Positions 1-11,035 of a DNA stretch of 64,000 nt are shown here, piece by piece. The notes below the pieces were generated by a model that was not told the DNA's origin, made no database searches, and worked only from the letters and a program-made list of their open reading frames with translations. Source of the DNA: Gracilariopsis chorda. Lineage: Eukaryota; Rhodophyta; Florideophyceae; Gracilariales; Gracilariaceae. Each line of letters opens with the position of its first letter. Within the stretch, counting starts at the first letter, position 1. The translations under genes were made by a program, and so were the position numbers. The DNA lies in NCBI GenBank assembly GCA_003194525.1, contig NBIV01000032.1:186001-250000 (forward strand), given 5' to 3'.

Positions 1-1688
1 ACCAAGGAGAATATCTGTTTTCCTGTCCACAAAGGTTTGGGCTTGTAGATCACTGGCTCCGGAACAACTCCATCCCAATCTCCAACGTGCATGAGTAGGT
101 TCATAACAAAATCTCGTTCGAGGAACGTATCTCTCTGTGTGAACAACATGCATCCGAGGAGGGTGTCCTGAACAATTCCCATAACCGGTTTGTTTCCTTG
201 CGGCGAGACGATGCAGTGCGGGACCAGCATTAGTTCCTGGACTTCAGCACGCGTTTGGTGAGACTGTGGGACGTGAAGATTCATCTCGTCACCATCGAAA
301 TCAGCATTGTACGGGGACGTCACTGACAAGTTCAAACGAAAGGTTGAATATGGCATCACTCGAATTCGATGACCCATAATGGACATTTTGTGAAGACTAG
401 GTTGGCGATTGAACAATACATAGTCTCCATCGCGAATATGACGAATTACCTTGTACCCAACTTCGAGTTGGACCATGGAGCGATCCGCAAGGTACGCCAG
501 GTTTGTTTTACGTCCGTCTTCTCGTTCTATCATCTTTGCACCGGGGTACTCATTAGGCCCGTTCTCCACAAGCTTCCGCATTTCTGCCATATTGTACGTT
601 GTGACGACTTCAGGATACGTAAGGTTCTGAGCTATGGTTCTTGGCACACCTACTTCATGTAGCTTGAGGTTTGGGTCGGGAGTAATAACGGTACGTGCGC
701 TGAAGTCAACACGCTTTCCCATGAGATTGCCTCTCACACGACCTTCTTTTCCTTTGAATCGCTGGCCAATACTCTTTATAGCTCGACTACCTCCGCGCAC
801 TGTGGATGCTACAACGCCCGGAATCTCATTGTTCATGTAAGTTGCGACGTGATACTGGACAAGATCAATTTGCTCTCGTATCGTATGGGCTACGGCTCCA
901 TTGGACTCCAGAATCCTCAACGCATTGTTATTCTTCACAATATCCCCTAGCTTGTTAGTGAGATCATCTTCGTTTCGTAGACCTCCTCGCATAACTGAGG
1001 GACGGACTGGAGGAGGCGGCACGGGCAAAAGTGTGAGAATGAGCCATTCCGGACGTGACCATTGATGTGAGAGGCCAAGGGCAGTACAGTCTCTCTCAGA
1101 TACGCGCTTAAAGATGGAATGGGCTCTCTCCGCTGTGATAGTCTGTTTACGATCAACCGACTCGTCAGCGCTATCCTCGAAGACGGCGCGAATACGAAAT
1201 CCATCACGTGAATATTTGGGTTGAACGTGACCACAGCCATCCGCGGATGAACAAACTTTCTTAGTTCCGCTGGTGGCGCGTAAAGCGGCACGTAGTCTAG
1301 CAGTGGGTCTGGTGATCTTGAGCAGGTCGGCAACAGCATGATCGGTGCAGAGGATTCTGGAGCAATAATGGCAAACGCAGCGGAGGATTTTCAAGGTAGT
1401 ATTGATGAAACCGATGTTGTACATCGGTTTGGCTAGTTCTATGTGTCCGAAATGGCCTGGGCAACTCTTGTCGTCGCATCCGCATGTCTGGCAAGGAAAG
1501 TTGGAACCGTTGGCACCGAGGCGACGGTCAGCCACTCCCTCTACTTTGGGTTGACCATTTTCGTACGCCCTTTCGTGCTTGATCTCTGCGACGGACATGC
1601 GGCGAACCTCCTCAGGTCCAAGGATACCAAACTGAATGGCTTTGAGCCTTCGCTCCGGGGCGCTCGAATACGGAAACTCTGTGAGCAT
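1..1688 (-). CDS. RPB1: RNA polymerase II largest subunit RPB1, N-terminal 562 residues (3' end outside window)
   Basis: Largest catalytic subunit of nuclear RNA polymerase II. One open frame runs without intron from ATG at 1688 to the left edge. An in-frame TGA lies six codons upstream, so this is the first possible Met. The clamp zinc site is present as C66-X2-C69-X6-C76-X2-H79 (ending CPGHFGH), followed by a second Cys cluster (CVCHYC). The switch/rudder stretch reads KGKEGRVRGNLMGKRVDFSARTVI. The Mg-binding active-site loop NADFDGDEMN starts at residue 461 with all three Asp intact. The frame was checked at residue 1, near residue 285 and at residue 461. The clamp region is shorter than in the animal protein because an insertion after the second Cys cluster is absent. 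The jaw, trigger loop, bridge helix and C-terminal domain lie outside. TAF4 lies upstream on the same strand. Confidence 0.96.
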   Translation of the reverse strand, partial: MLTEFPYSSAPERRLKAIQFGILGPEEVRRMSVAEIKHERAYENGQPKVEGVADRRLGANGSNFPCQTCGCDDKSCPGHFGHIELAKPMYNIGFINTTLKILRCVCHYCSRILCTDHAVADLLKITRPTARLRAALRATSGTKKVCSSADGCGHVQPKYSRDGFRIRAVFEDSADESVDRKQTITAERAHSIFKRVSERDCTALGLSHQWSRPEWLILTLLPVPPPPVRPSVMRGGLRNEDDLTNKLGDIVKNNNALRILESNGAVAHTIREQIDLVQYHVATYMNNEIPGVVASTVRGGSRAIKSIGQRFKGKEGRVRGNLMGKRVDFSARTVITPDPNLKLHEVGVPRTIAQNLTYPEVVTTYNMAEMRKLVENGPNEYPGAKMIEREDGRKTNLAYLADRSMVQLEVGYKVIRHIRDGDYVLFNRQPSLHKMSIMGHRIRVMPYSTFRLNLSVTSPYNADFDGDEMNLHVPQSHQTRAEVQELMLVPHCIVSPQGNKPVMGIVQDTLLGCMLFTQRDTFLERDFVMNLLMHVGDWDGVVPEPVIYKPKPLWTGKQIFSL

Positions 1689-4600
1689 GGTTGATAGAAG
1701 ATCTCAAGCGCAAATCCGGGGCGGTGATGACAACGAACCAGCTGTGCTTTACGACACAGGACGCAAATCGTTCGGCACCAAGCAAGACGGAATCGTTGGG
1801 TAATCTGGGTTTTGTTCTAAATCGATACGGGCAGCGAAGAGGGCAGGTTCCCCTGGTTGTGTTAAGATCTGACGCGCAGTTAGAAAAGCTGAGGGGCGGT
1901 AACAAGAGTGAAGCGATTTGTCTATGTACACTGGCGGGCGCAGGCCAGAATTAGCGGAGCGATGAAGGTGGTCGGCGGAGTTGGGACCAGAGCCGAACCG
2001 GTTGCATTCGATAGTGCTCAGCGACGATTGTAAAGTTGAGAGTTAGCGCAGAAGCGAATGGGTAAAACGCTCCGGCTTGTGCGAAGAAAGAAGGTGCGTG
2101 TGAAGAAGGAATGTATAATGAGACGGGTTGAAAGGCGGGGAAGGGGGCGCGCGAGGGGGACAGCAATTCGGAAGGGGGTTGGCCGGGTGCGGGTGCGGGT
2201 GCAGGTGCGGGGCTTGGGGGCACGGCACGGAAGGGAGGGGGGATGAGGGAGGGGCGAGCGTTGAAGAAAGCGCGCGGAGCGGAAGGGCGGCCAACGCAGG
2301 TAAACGGGGGGACGTGGGTGGGAGCAGTGGTCCATGCCGCGTTAGGGGTATGGTTTTTGAACGGTTTCGCGCGCATGGCGGCGCGCCACAGCAGCGCGCG
2401 TTGCCAACAGGCGAGCAAGCGCTGTGTGTGTACCCTTCTGCTGTAGTGTCTACGGCCGCGCCCGTCGCCGTTGTCCTACTTAAATCTTGCGCAGCGCTGG
2501 AGTGCGTCACGCCTCTGTAATGCGTGCTCCTGGCCCCGGTAGCCGCAGTCACCGGGCAAAGGTGTGCCACGTAGGACAGCGTCGCGGATGTCGACTCGTT
2601 TTGGTGGGGGCGCTGTCTTCGGCACCCTTGGATAGCCGGTGTACCTTGCGGCGGATTGTAGCACATGGCGTGCGTTGTGGTCCGCAGAAGGCAATAGTGC
2701 GCGCAGCGGACCACGCTCCACCCCCCGTTGTACTGTACGCTTGTATGATGTGTTGCGTCTGCTGCGGCTGAAAAACGGGCGGGATCAGAACGGCTGTGAT
2801 CTATTTCGTCATCTGCTCAAACTCATCTTGCGTCATGCGCCTCGTCCAGGTATCGTTGCTACGCGCACAACGCCAACTTGTACCTTTTGACACCGTCGGC
2901 ATGGCACGACAATTCTTGTCGCGCCATCTCATCACGCGTGGCCATTCGCACATCTGATACACACTAAAACCCCTTGCATCTTCTGCATGACGTTTGCTCT
3001 GGATCAACACTCTATCGCTGCCACACGCGACTCTTAAAATGCGCCGCCATGCTGTTTCGCACAGTCACACCACATGGCTCTGCGGTGAGCAGTTTATAAG
3101 TAGAGCATAGCCACTTCAGCTGCACCACTGATCCCTCCCAAGTGATGTGTCATACTTTCAAACCGCTGCTTCAGCACCATTGCTACATTCCCACAAGCCA
3201 TTGTTGCGGTTTGCTTTCTCATTTCGCAACGCGGGGACTGAGCGGCTTCGGTGCAGGCTCATGACCCATGTCTTAAACAGGCACCCATACGTGCAGACAA
3301 CGCTGAAAGCGAGTTACATGGAGAAGGGTTACCCCTGCTCCCCTCGCGTCCTTATCAGTTCTTTCAATCAGCCAAACATTTGTGCCTTCAACGTGCGCAC
3401 AATCCATTAATCCGCCCGCCGCGATGTGCCGACCTTGCTGCTGAGAACTTCACCTTCGCCCACAGCGACAACATTCTAACAAACTTGGTTGGTCCGGAAT
3501 TAGGCTTCGCCGCCCATAAACAACAAAAACATACACGTGAGCGCTTGTTGCACATGAATCAACAGCGCTCCCCCATACTTTAAAATGGTAGTCGATCTGG
3601 AAAGCTAGAGAGCGTGGTCGCTAAAACTATACCCAGCTTTGGAATATCGAAGTGTATGTATGTACCTTCATGGAACACGCTTCTAATTCGGAACACACCG
3701 TAGCCGCTTCTTCGCAGTTCTCTCTGTCTGTCTTCTGTTTTGACTTGTTTGCTTTACCACTGATGTACCCTTGTGTGGCCAGGTACCTCAACTGAACGCC
3801 TACTTCAGACGCAGTTCGAGGGCTTTCTGAAGACTTACACATCCTTGTAACAATGTCCATAGCTTCCACCGTCCGGTTGTAGCCTATAGCGTTTCCATAA
3901 CACCTTCACTCTTACAAGCAACTGTACCGAGACAGAGTTAAATCAGCACCACGCTTCTGCAGGAAGCCCCGGCGGTGGACTCATTTCGCTACTGGCGCTC
4001 GTCTTGTTATTTTTCTTTCCTTCCGCCTCTTCATTTTATACCTCCATCAGACAACGCCAGCAGAGCACCACAACACGAAAAGGAGGAACTCAATGTACCA
4101 CGTTTGTGCCATCAAGAAGGAAACTAGTTCGTTCAGATTCCGTGTAGCTGACCAAGCGAATTGCTTTGATACAGCATCGTACAGAATGAGAACTGACAAC
4201 ATTTTGCATGATTTCATTTAGAGTTATTGTGTCGGCAACCGCACTATGATGTGTCCTGCAAGTACTAGGAACAAGGCTTACCCGAGGCGGGGTGAAGGTG
4301 CACATCGGCAAGGAGTTCACAGCGCTCTGTTCGCGTCGCCAACATGGGACATCATCATAGTGTGTATGCTATTATCAACTCACCTGACAAAGAGACTCTC
4401 CTGGCATGTGTTTACAAGGGGTAATAAACCTAGCTACGACAAATATTGTTCCTTTGAGTGGGGTGGTGAATCTGGCATTGGCATAGGCTACCTCGGAAAT
4501 GGGACTGCCGCGCTCTCGAAAAACAGGGCTTCTTCAAAGAGAAGCACTAACATTATTCCGGCGAAAGAAATACGCATGCGCACACACAATCTCGCCGCCA

Positions 4601-5155
4601 GAACCAATCTCAGCGCCCAGTTCTTTGTGCGTATGGAGAACGTAACACACCACGTATCCCTCCTTTGTCCAGGCCAAGAAAACTATCTAGGCATGACAGT
4701 GATGATTCCCTGCGTTCTTCAATGCGTCTTATTCACATTTACTAATTATGCAACAGTATGAAGATATCTACGAAGGCATGAAATCATCTAAGAGGAACCC
4801 GCACTAAGGCTAAAGAACATGCCCTTGGACAACCATTGCAAGTGTTACTGAGATTTCATGGTTTGAGCACCAACTACATACGAGCCAGTACGCGCTCCAA
4901 ACGCTTTGCAAACGTTCCTTACAATGGTCTCACTAAAGATGTACGCGGCACTCATGACAATCGTTTAAGTACAAGGCAGTGTCTTCGAAAGAACGAGAAC
5001 ACTTCCTACGACACAGATTAAAGAGTACCGTTGTTCTGGTATACACCGGGCAAAAAGCCACTGTGCATGAGCTGGATAAACGTGGGCAGTATCAACACTG
5101 GACCTCTTGAACTTCGGTCCTTTCTTTCACGCTGACTTGCACGTGTTGATGCCTG
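1689..5155. other. RPB1-TAF4 intergenic region, no supported gene
   Basis: About 3.5 kb between the RPB1 start and the TAF4 stop. It should contain the RPB1 promoter and 5' UTR, but I see no convincing TATA element. Open frames are short, overlap each other on both strands and resemble no family I know. The longest plus-strand frame is at 4246-4761 (171 codons). A minus-strand frame at 3627-3869 encodes an 80-residue peptide with a possible helix-turn-helix-like stretch (EVGVQLRYLATQGYI) and could be an exon of an unrecognised small gene. Neither is supported strongly enough to call. Confidence 0.5.
2184..2212 (+). repeat. GGGTGC hexamer run in a G-rich block
   Basis: Four near-perfect copies of GGGTGC/AGGTGC inside a strongly G-rich plus-strand block (about 2130-2290). 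Several runs of three or more G make a quadruplex possible on the plus strand. It lies about 500 bp upstream of the RPB1 start, in a region of high GC that gives rise to meaningless proline- and arginine-rich open frames. Confidence 0.6.
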
Positions 5156-8125
5156 TCACATTCCGCACTGAAGACGGGCGTACCATTTGTGAATCAGGGT
5201 GCTCTTCCTCGTATTTCTGTCGGACTCGAACAAAAACAAACAGTCCCGCAAAGTAACACGCAGTTTGACATTCGTCTGGACTGGAGCTTTTCCCAGACCG
5301 CGCGGAACTGCACTGTTGCTCCGCCCTAGTTTAAAGAGTGGGCCAGCGGCTTTCAGGCTGTCTAGAGAACCCAACGGCTTTAGTCCAGGCCTCCCAAAGC
5401 TCTCAGAGTTGGGTCGTTTGGGAATAGGTGGTAAACCTCCCGGTTTGCTAAGAGGTTTCAGTGGCGCGAGAGGCTTAGCCGCACGTCTTCTTCTACGATC
5501 GAATTCGCGGATCAATCCGGACATTGCGTCTCGTTGACTGCTGCTTTCCTTCTTCTTCTTCTCGAGAGCAAGTTTCTCCTTACGCTCAGCCTCAGCTGCT
5601 GCACTTGAGTCTTTGGAGTTTTTATCGCTCTTAGCAGCTTCGCCAGCGGCTTTCTTAGCCTCGGCTTCTTTCTGTTCTTTCCGCCTTTTGACTCTCATCT
5701 CAGCAGCAACTTGAAGGGCGCGTTCTTCATCTTGTCGCATTCTTTCCAGTTTTTCTCGGATATTCATGCCTGTTGCTACGGTTCCCCATTGTTCTTTTGC
5801 TGAATCCAGACGTGACGTCGCAATGGGCTTCAACGATTCGAGTATAGAAGCCAGCCTTTCTCTTACTGCCAAAGACATAACTTCCATCGCTTCCTTTGTA
5901 AAACCCTCAGTCATATCCGTGCGCTTGGCAATGGTTCCCATCTTCTTGCGAAGCCTGGGCCCAGCTAGAATCATGTCCGAACTGTACTGAACAACATCTT
6001 CAACGGTTTGAGGTTTTCCACTGGCGTCCACTTTCAGCTTTACTTCTTCGTCCTCAATATCAACAACATTATCAACTAAGTTGATTTCCTTCAAGTCTTC
6101 ATGACGTCTCACCTTCTTCTGACCTGCACCGTCCAGAACTTGTACGCCCGGTGCGGTAGATGCTCCACCTGAGTGGACAAGACCAGCTCCTGGAGCGGCG
6201 GGCCTCTTTCCAGCTCGGTTCTTCGGATCTAATTTAGGTACAGGGGGCCTTGCCCCCTTCCCTGGACCTGGATTCCCAACTGCTGCAGCCGGCTTCTTCT
6301 TGCCGAGTGGAGCTTTGGAGGGTTTTGGTGCTGGTTTTGCCCGCTTCAATGCGTTCGGAGGTGATGATGAGGAAGCGTTGTCAAGGACCCTTTTGCCAGG
6401 GAGATGGGATTGCGCGTGAGCATGGTAGCCGACCTGAAGGTTACTACTAGATGGCATTCCGCCATGAAAAGGATAAGCGGCTGGAGACTTTCCTTTCCCA
6501 GCGCCTTTTGGCGGGGTCTTCACTGGTCCCTTCGGTGTAGTCTTCTGAGCTGGTCTTCTAGGTGGTTTAGGCTTGGATTGAGCGGTGTTCTTATTTGGTA
6601 GAAGGCTCTTTCCACCAATACTCTTACCTGCTTGTGGTATCACTCGCTGAGGTCCCTTCGGGGAGCTCTCGGTCCTACTAACGGGCATCGCTGAAGCCAC
6701 TGTTTGCTTGTTCGCGCTTTGTCCGGTGGGGGTAGTCTTCTGTACCATAGCGTGAGAGCTGACGGAATTTGCAACAATGACAGCTCCTTGCAAACCGCTT
6801 CCCCCAATAGACTTATTTGCAATGCTCTTGCCAGGTCCTCTTCCCACCCCAGGCGCTTGAGGTGGTACTCTATTGACAGCAACGCCCCGTATTGCGACTG
6901 GTTTCGTTCCAATGGTCTTTCCACTTGGGCGAGGAACGCCAATTACGGCTTGCTCGGCCTTCATTTGGCTTCTAGCAGAGACCATATGCTGCGGAGCGAC
7001 GTTCGGGCGCACAGCCTGGGAGATTCCGTGAACAGCGTGGCTGACAACGCGAGAAACTGTCTGGGTTGGTGCTTCTTGTGAAGGGACCTGGTTCTGATCC
7101 TCTTGATGCCCCTGTCTTCGTTGGTCTAGAGTTCTCTGCCTCTGCATCTCATACTCATGTTCGTACCATGCTTTGAAATCGCGAATAACGTCAACATCCT
7201 TGGCAGCTGGGTTACTCTGTTTGACAAAGGTGGCGACAGATTGAAAGAGCTGAGGCCTTGATATCAATCCCCTGACCCATTGAGACCATACCACCTTGAT
7301 ATGTTCGCGCAGACGTGCATCAATCTGGGCTGCAAAAGGACGGCCTTCCATAAGCTTTGTTACAGTCTTGATGGCATGGTGACAGAAATGAACCACGATA
7401 GCCTGTTCTTGCGCTATTGTTCGTGAGTTGGACGCATGTGATTGTCCTGATTGAGAAGCGCTAGCAGGGCGCTGTGGAGCGACGAGGTTACTGGAATTTC
7501 TCATGCCCTCCTGTGTGTGTTCTATTCGCCCATTACCAGGGACACTCCGTGTGCCCACAACTGATTGTATTCCTGCTGGGATTCCCTGGCTTGTTGATCT
7601 GGGAAAACTCGGTGGAACGGGTTGCGTCGACCGATTAATATTTGCGTATGCCTCTCTTCGTTGCTTAACTTGCGCTGCTTGAATCTGTTGTCGTCGTCTC
7701 AGAGCTGCAACTGCCTTCGGGTCTAATGACTGGGTAGGTATCTGGCTGCCAGGAGGGACTAAGGGCATGGGATTGCCAGTTGCTACTCGTCGAGTATTGG
7801 GGTTAGCGGCTTGTTGCAGTTGTGGATTAACGGCGGTTGCCGGTTGTCTCTGAAGAAGGGTTACGAGTTCTTTGTAGTGCCCGTCTACTGTGGGTGGCGC
7901 CGCCGCCGTTGGTGCCGTTGGTGCAGCACCCACATTTGTACTTGTTGGTCGACTGATGGGTTGCGGGATTGTAGGAATCGATATTGCAGGACGCTGCGGG
8001 AAGGCAGATGGTTGGTTTGACGCAGGAGCACTGGATGAGGTTCCACGAGGGGCCGCATTTTTCGGTGCAGTACTGCCATTTCCTATAGCAGCAAGGAGCT
8101 CGTTGAGGTTCTTGCTCTTGTCCAT
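5156..8125 (-). CDS. TAF4: TFIID subunit TAF4, 989 aa
   Basis: Scaffold subunit of the general transcription factor TFIID, which pairs with TAF12 through a histone fold. The first ATG of the frame is at 8125 and reads MDKSKNLNELLAAIGNG. A TTG 16 codons upstream is also open but unlikely to be the start. Roughly residues 237-325 form a helical block (EQAIVVHFCHHAIKTVTKL..., WSQWVRGLISRPQLFQSV) in the place of the TAFH/RST domain. A long Pro/Lys/Ala-rich low-complexity region follows, with several GKSIGGKS-type motifs. Residues about 713-810 carry the conserved TAF4 C-terminal region: RLRKKMGTIAKR, then VRERLASILESLKPIA and SRLD. A Lys/Glu-rich charged stretch follows, then QRDAMSGLIREFDRRRRR at about 863-880. 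The last 40 residues look atypical and may be a private extension. The assignment rests on the C-terminal domain; the N-terminal domain name is inference. Confidence 0.87.
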   Translation of the reverse strand: MDKSKNLNELLAAIGNGSTAPKNAAPRGTSSSAPASNQPSAFPQRPAISIPTIPQPISRPTSTNVGAAPTAPTAAAPPTVDGHYKELVTLLQRQPATAVNPQLQQAANPNTRRVATGNPMPLVPPGSQIPTQSLDPKAVAALRRRQQIQAAQVKQRREAYANINRSTQPVPPSFPRSTSQGIPAGIQSVVGTRSVPGNGRIEHTQEGMRNSSNLVAPQRPASASQSGQSHASNSRTIAQEQAIVVHFCHHAIKTVTKLMEGRPFAAQIDARLREHIKVVWSQWVRGLISRPQLFQSVATFVKQSNPAAKDVDVIRDFKAWYEHEYEMQRQRTLDQRRQGHQEDQNQVPSQEAPTQTVSRVVSHAVHGISQAVRPNVAPQHMVSARSQMKAEQAVIGVPRPSGKTIGTKPVAIRGVAVNRVPPQAPGVGRGPGKSIANKSIGGSGLQGAVIVANSVSSHAMVQKTTPTGQSANKQTVASAMPVSRTESSPKGPQRVIPQAGKSIGGKSLLPNKNTAQSKPKPPRRPAQKTTPKGPVKTPPKGAGKGKSPAAYPFHGGMPSSSNLQVGYHAHAQSHLPGKRVLDNASSSSPPNALKRAKPAPKPSKAPLGKKKPAAAVGNPGPGKGARPPVPKLDPKNRAGKRPAAPGAGLVHSGGASTAPGVQVLDGAGQKKVRRHEDLKEINLVDNVVDIEDEEVKLKVDASGKPQTVEDVVQYSSDMILAGPRLRKKMGTIAKRTDMTEGFTKEAMEVMSLAVRERLASILESLKPIATSRLDSAKEQWGTVATGMNIREKLERMRQDEERALQVAAEMRVKRRKEQKEAEAKKAAGEAAKSDKNSKDSSAAAEAERKEKLALEKKKKESSSQRDAMSGLIREFDRRRRRAAKPLAPLKPLSKPGGLPPIPKRPNSESFGRPGLKPLGSLDSLKAAGPLFKLGRSNSAVPRGLGKAPVQTNVKLRVTLRDCLFLFESDRNTRKSTLIHKWYARLQCGM

Positions 8126-9218
8126 TCCGTCTGGCTGTTCTCCGCGGACTACTTGGGAACAACTCCAGTGCAAACCAAGCGCACCACGTCTCTAATCTTA
8201 GGCACAGGAAGCAGGGATGCCACTGTAGCGTTGCGGGAATTGTGCGTTTCCGTTCAGTTAATGGATTGGTGTACCTGACGGATTCTGTGCCGCATAAGCA
8301 CACGAAGTGGTGACGCGATCCTTGACGAAAAGTACGGTGGGCAGCCTGGTGACGAAGGGCACAAAACCGATTTCTTTCGCGCTCAGAAAAGCAAGACTGG
8401 CGTGCACCTACCGCGTTGAAGACGCATATTTATCTCTGTGTTTGCAGTGCAAGGGCAAAGCACCACGGACCTGCGCATTGCTGCGTTGTTGTAATCAAAA
8501 GTCTATTTGTTGATAAAATATCCTACGGTGTGCAGACAAGGCCTGAATAGCCGACATTAACTCGAGTTGGCAGCTACCCTTGTACTGCCATGTTGTAGGG
8601 AACGGAAGTGGGACCACGGACCCAAAAGATTCTAATCCATTCTTTGGTGTAGACTGTCCAATACATGTTGGACAGTATATACCACGGGTACCAAAGGTAC
8701 CAAAGAATCCATGTGGACAGTATTGTAGAAAGGCCTAATTACGACAGTAATGACGAGAGCGAGACGGCACAGCACAAGGGCAGGCCGATGGTTGGGTTGG
8801 GATCAAGAGGAAAAATGGTCGGAATTTAGTTCTCTCACGTCCTGCTTCTGCTTCTGTTGACGGAATTCGGATGCGGTCTCCGTTACGTGTCTTTCTCCTT
8901 AATCTTTCTGGATCACATGCATTGCAGGATCTTCATACGTTCAGACATGAAAACGAAGGCGCCTTCCCGCTTATGCTCTGCACTCATGTTTCTCTATAAA
9001 AAGAATTGGTAACTATGAAACTAACGTTGAGACGAACAGAGGGGGGCTTTTGAGTCATAGTGATTCGCTTTACTCTCAATTACGCAAGCATGATGCGCAC
9101 GACGGGACGGAAGACGAGATTATTCTCCACGGAGGCTTTCAACTGAAAAAAGAAACGTCCGCCGTCACATGACATTCGTAGTGGTGAGCACCAGAGCATT
9201 TTCCACAGTGGTGCCGCT
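8126..9218. other. TAF4-NDUFS4 intergenic region
   Basis: About 1.1 kb between the NDUFS4 stop and the TAF4 start, both on the minus strand, so it should hold the NDUFS4 3' UTR and the TAF4 promoter. I find no gene. Two small structures are visible: a palindrome CTGTCCAA-tacatg-TTGGACAG near 8658-8679, and an adjacent doubled GGTACCAAA near 8690-8705. Confidence 0.6.
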
Positions 9219-9882
9219 TTAATTTGATGTGTCGCCCTCATAAACCGGAGTTCCACTATGGCGCCAGTGGTGAACCATGGCACGTTTGAAAGGAGCGATT
9301 GGTTTCAAATGCGGTTTCTCTTGCGCGGGTTCAACAACGGTGAAACCATATCCGTTGCGTTCCGCATACTGGATTGCGGCTTCTTTTGTGGGAAAAGCCA
9401 TACTCATGTTTGAGAGAGGGTCGCCAGTACTCGTCCATCCCTGGTAAGATCATCATAACGTAGAAAGATTTGTCAGAAAAGTGTGAATTATCCTGTAATC
9501 AGAACAACGAATAACGTTGTTAGCCAACGCACCATTAACGGGTTTGTCCATCTATCATCTCCTTCGATCTTTTCAAATGTCATCTTCCACATTTGTGTAA
9601 TGCTGCCACGGCCTTGTTGTGTGGCAACTCTGCGGAGAGTATCAGATAGTAGGCAGCATAAGTTAGAACTTGTATGCTAGGTGACAAAGCAAAGCCTTTT
9701 GAAACAGTTGACACAATCATATCAGCTTACTTTGCAGGTCTAAAAATGCGTACACGTCTGGCGGCGTGCTTGTCTGGAATGCCAGATAGAACGTTAATCG
9801 TATGGTCCGAATTCGTGGACATCAAGCGGGTGGCTCGCGGAGCAAGTCGACGGAGGTTTCCTATCCCCCGCATGACAGACAT
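9219..9882 (-). CDS. NDUFS4: NADH:ubiquinone oxidoreductase subunit NDUFS4 (complex I, 18 kDa), three exons
   Basis: Accessory subunit of mitochondrial complex I at the N-module/Q-module interface. I read it as join(9882-9731, 9629-9533, 9440-9219), 156 residues. Exon 1 starts at ATG 9882 (in-frame TAG upstream) with a basic, Arg-rich, acid-free presequence (MSVMRGIGNLRRLAPRA), then the conserved RRVRIFRPAK block. Exon 2 carries VATQQG...WKMTFEK and WTNPLM. Exon 3 begins GWTSTGDPLSNM, the family hallmark, then FPTKEAAIQYAERNGYGFTV. Intron 1 (9730-9630, GTAAGC...CCGCAG) splits codon 51 after two bases. Intron 2 (9532-9441, GTGCGT...TACCAG) falls between codons. All three exons join in frame and each junction restores a conserved motif, so the model is strong although no transcript was seen. 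Confidence 0.93.
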
Positions 9883-10086
9883 GACGTGGTACGATATGGG
9901 ACGTTGCCACTGCTGCGGTGACTATTCAATATTCTCCGTGATCGAATGAAACAAAGTTACTCTGCAAACTATGCTTCTGCTCTTACAAGCGTTGTAGCAT
10001 CGCCTTCACGGTTAGAAGAATGGTCGGGTACGGCTTCCTAAAACGCCTTCCGCCTGTTTATCGCATTGTGACCTCTGGTGCACCCA

Positions 10087-10560
10087 ATCTCAACACCCCA
10101 CTCTTAAGGATTTACATGCGTACAAGTAGAAGCGGCCTTCGGCAGCGAGCGGCGCTGTGCGCCGCGTGTTTTTTGTAGTTTTGTTGATTTAGTAGCGTTC
10201 GGAGGCTCGCCGAGTACTTTGCTCGATAACGTTCGCAATAGCGCTCGTAGAACCCCAAGGCGCCACGGCGCTTAGAGTATATGGAGCCGTAGGGGTTTGT
10301 GTGTAGGTGCCTAAATTGACTGCAATGCCATCCAATGAGCGAAAAGCGCGACACGTTGGTATGTGTAACTGGCTGGCACCGCAGTCATTCTGAGAGTGCC
10401 ACCCACTAAGCAGCCAGCTTTTCTGCTGCTGCTAAATTCTTTAAAAAGTAGGGAGTCGTCGCGCCAAATGGGCGTTTTGCATGCAGAAACGAGGGCGTGC
10501 AAAGTAATTTTGTACCGCAATGCCTCCCATTAGTCAACAACACCCCCTAATACACATTTA
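10087..10560 (-). repeat. Short non-autonomous Helitron-family copy a
   Basis: About 470 bp sharing both ends with the Helitron at 11.56-18.24 kb. Read on the minus strand it begins with a GGGGGTGTTG end. It then carries an imperfect inverted repeat (roughly 10453-10531; GGGAGGCG... pairing with ...GCCTCCC), a CAG/CTG-rich stretch, and a GC-rich 3' end ending in GCCGAAGGCCGCTTCTACTTGT. At its left border is a remnant of another unit's 5' end (CTCAACACCCCACTCTTAAG). There is no coding capacity. It is the outermost of three copies lying head to tail. Confidence 0.7.
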
Positions 10561-11035
10561 TATGCTTCAGAGTGGAACAAGTGGCAACCGCCTTTGGCCG
10601 TGTGCGGCGCTGTGCACCACGTTGTTTACGTAGCTTTGTGTATTTAGTAGCGTTCAGACGCTCTCAAATCACTTGCTCGCTTGCGCTTGCAATAGCACTC
10701 GTAGAACCACGGGGCGCCGCGGCGCCTGGAGTATGTGGAGTCGTAATGGTTTGTGTTTTAGTACCTAAATTAACTGCAGTGCCAGCCAATGATGAGCAAG
10801 CACGACACGTTTCTTTGTGTAACCGGGTGGCACTGCAGTCATTATGGGAGTGCCAGCCAGCAAGCAAAAAGGTTTGCTGCTGCTGCTGCTGCTAAACTTT
10901 TTAAATGGTAGGGAGGCGTTGCGCCAAATGGGGGTTTTGCGTGCGCAGACGGAGGCATGCAAGACTATTTTGTGGCGCAACGCCTCCATTCGATCAAGAA
11001 CACCCCCCTCATACATGAACAAATACGTTTAATGG
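10561..11035 (-). repeat. Short non-autonomous Helitron-family copy b
   Basis: A second diverged copy of the same unit in the same orientation, directly following copy a. The core inverted repeat is clearest here: GGGAGGCGTTGCGCC at 10911 pairs with GGCGCAACGCCTCC ending at 10987. A CTG run precedes it, and the unit border reads CACCCCCCTCATACATGAAC. The GC-rich opposite end is at about 10580-10620. Confidence 0.7.

Noticed and set aside
2043-2714. 223-codon minus-strand frame, Pro/Ala/Ser-rich
   Set aside because: Arises from the G-rich plus-strand block; overlapping frames on both strands look equally open, with no domain and no codon structure.
4246-4761. 171-codon plus-strand frame between RPB1 and TAF4
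   Set aside because: Length is moderate for the region, sequence looks random, no domain, no splice context; left as unsupported.
7827-8303. 158-codon minus-strand frame over the TAF4 start
   Set aside because: Out of frame with the TAF4 coding sequence, which has the conserved domains; no recognisable protein.
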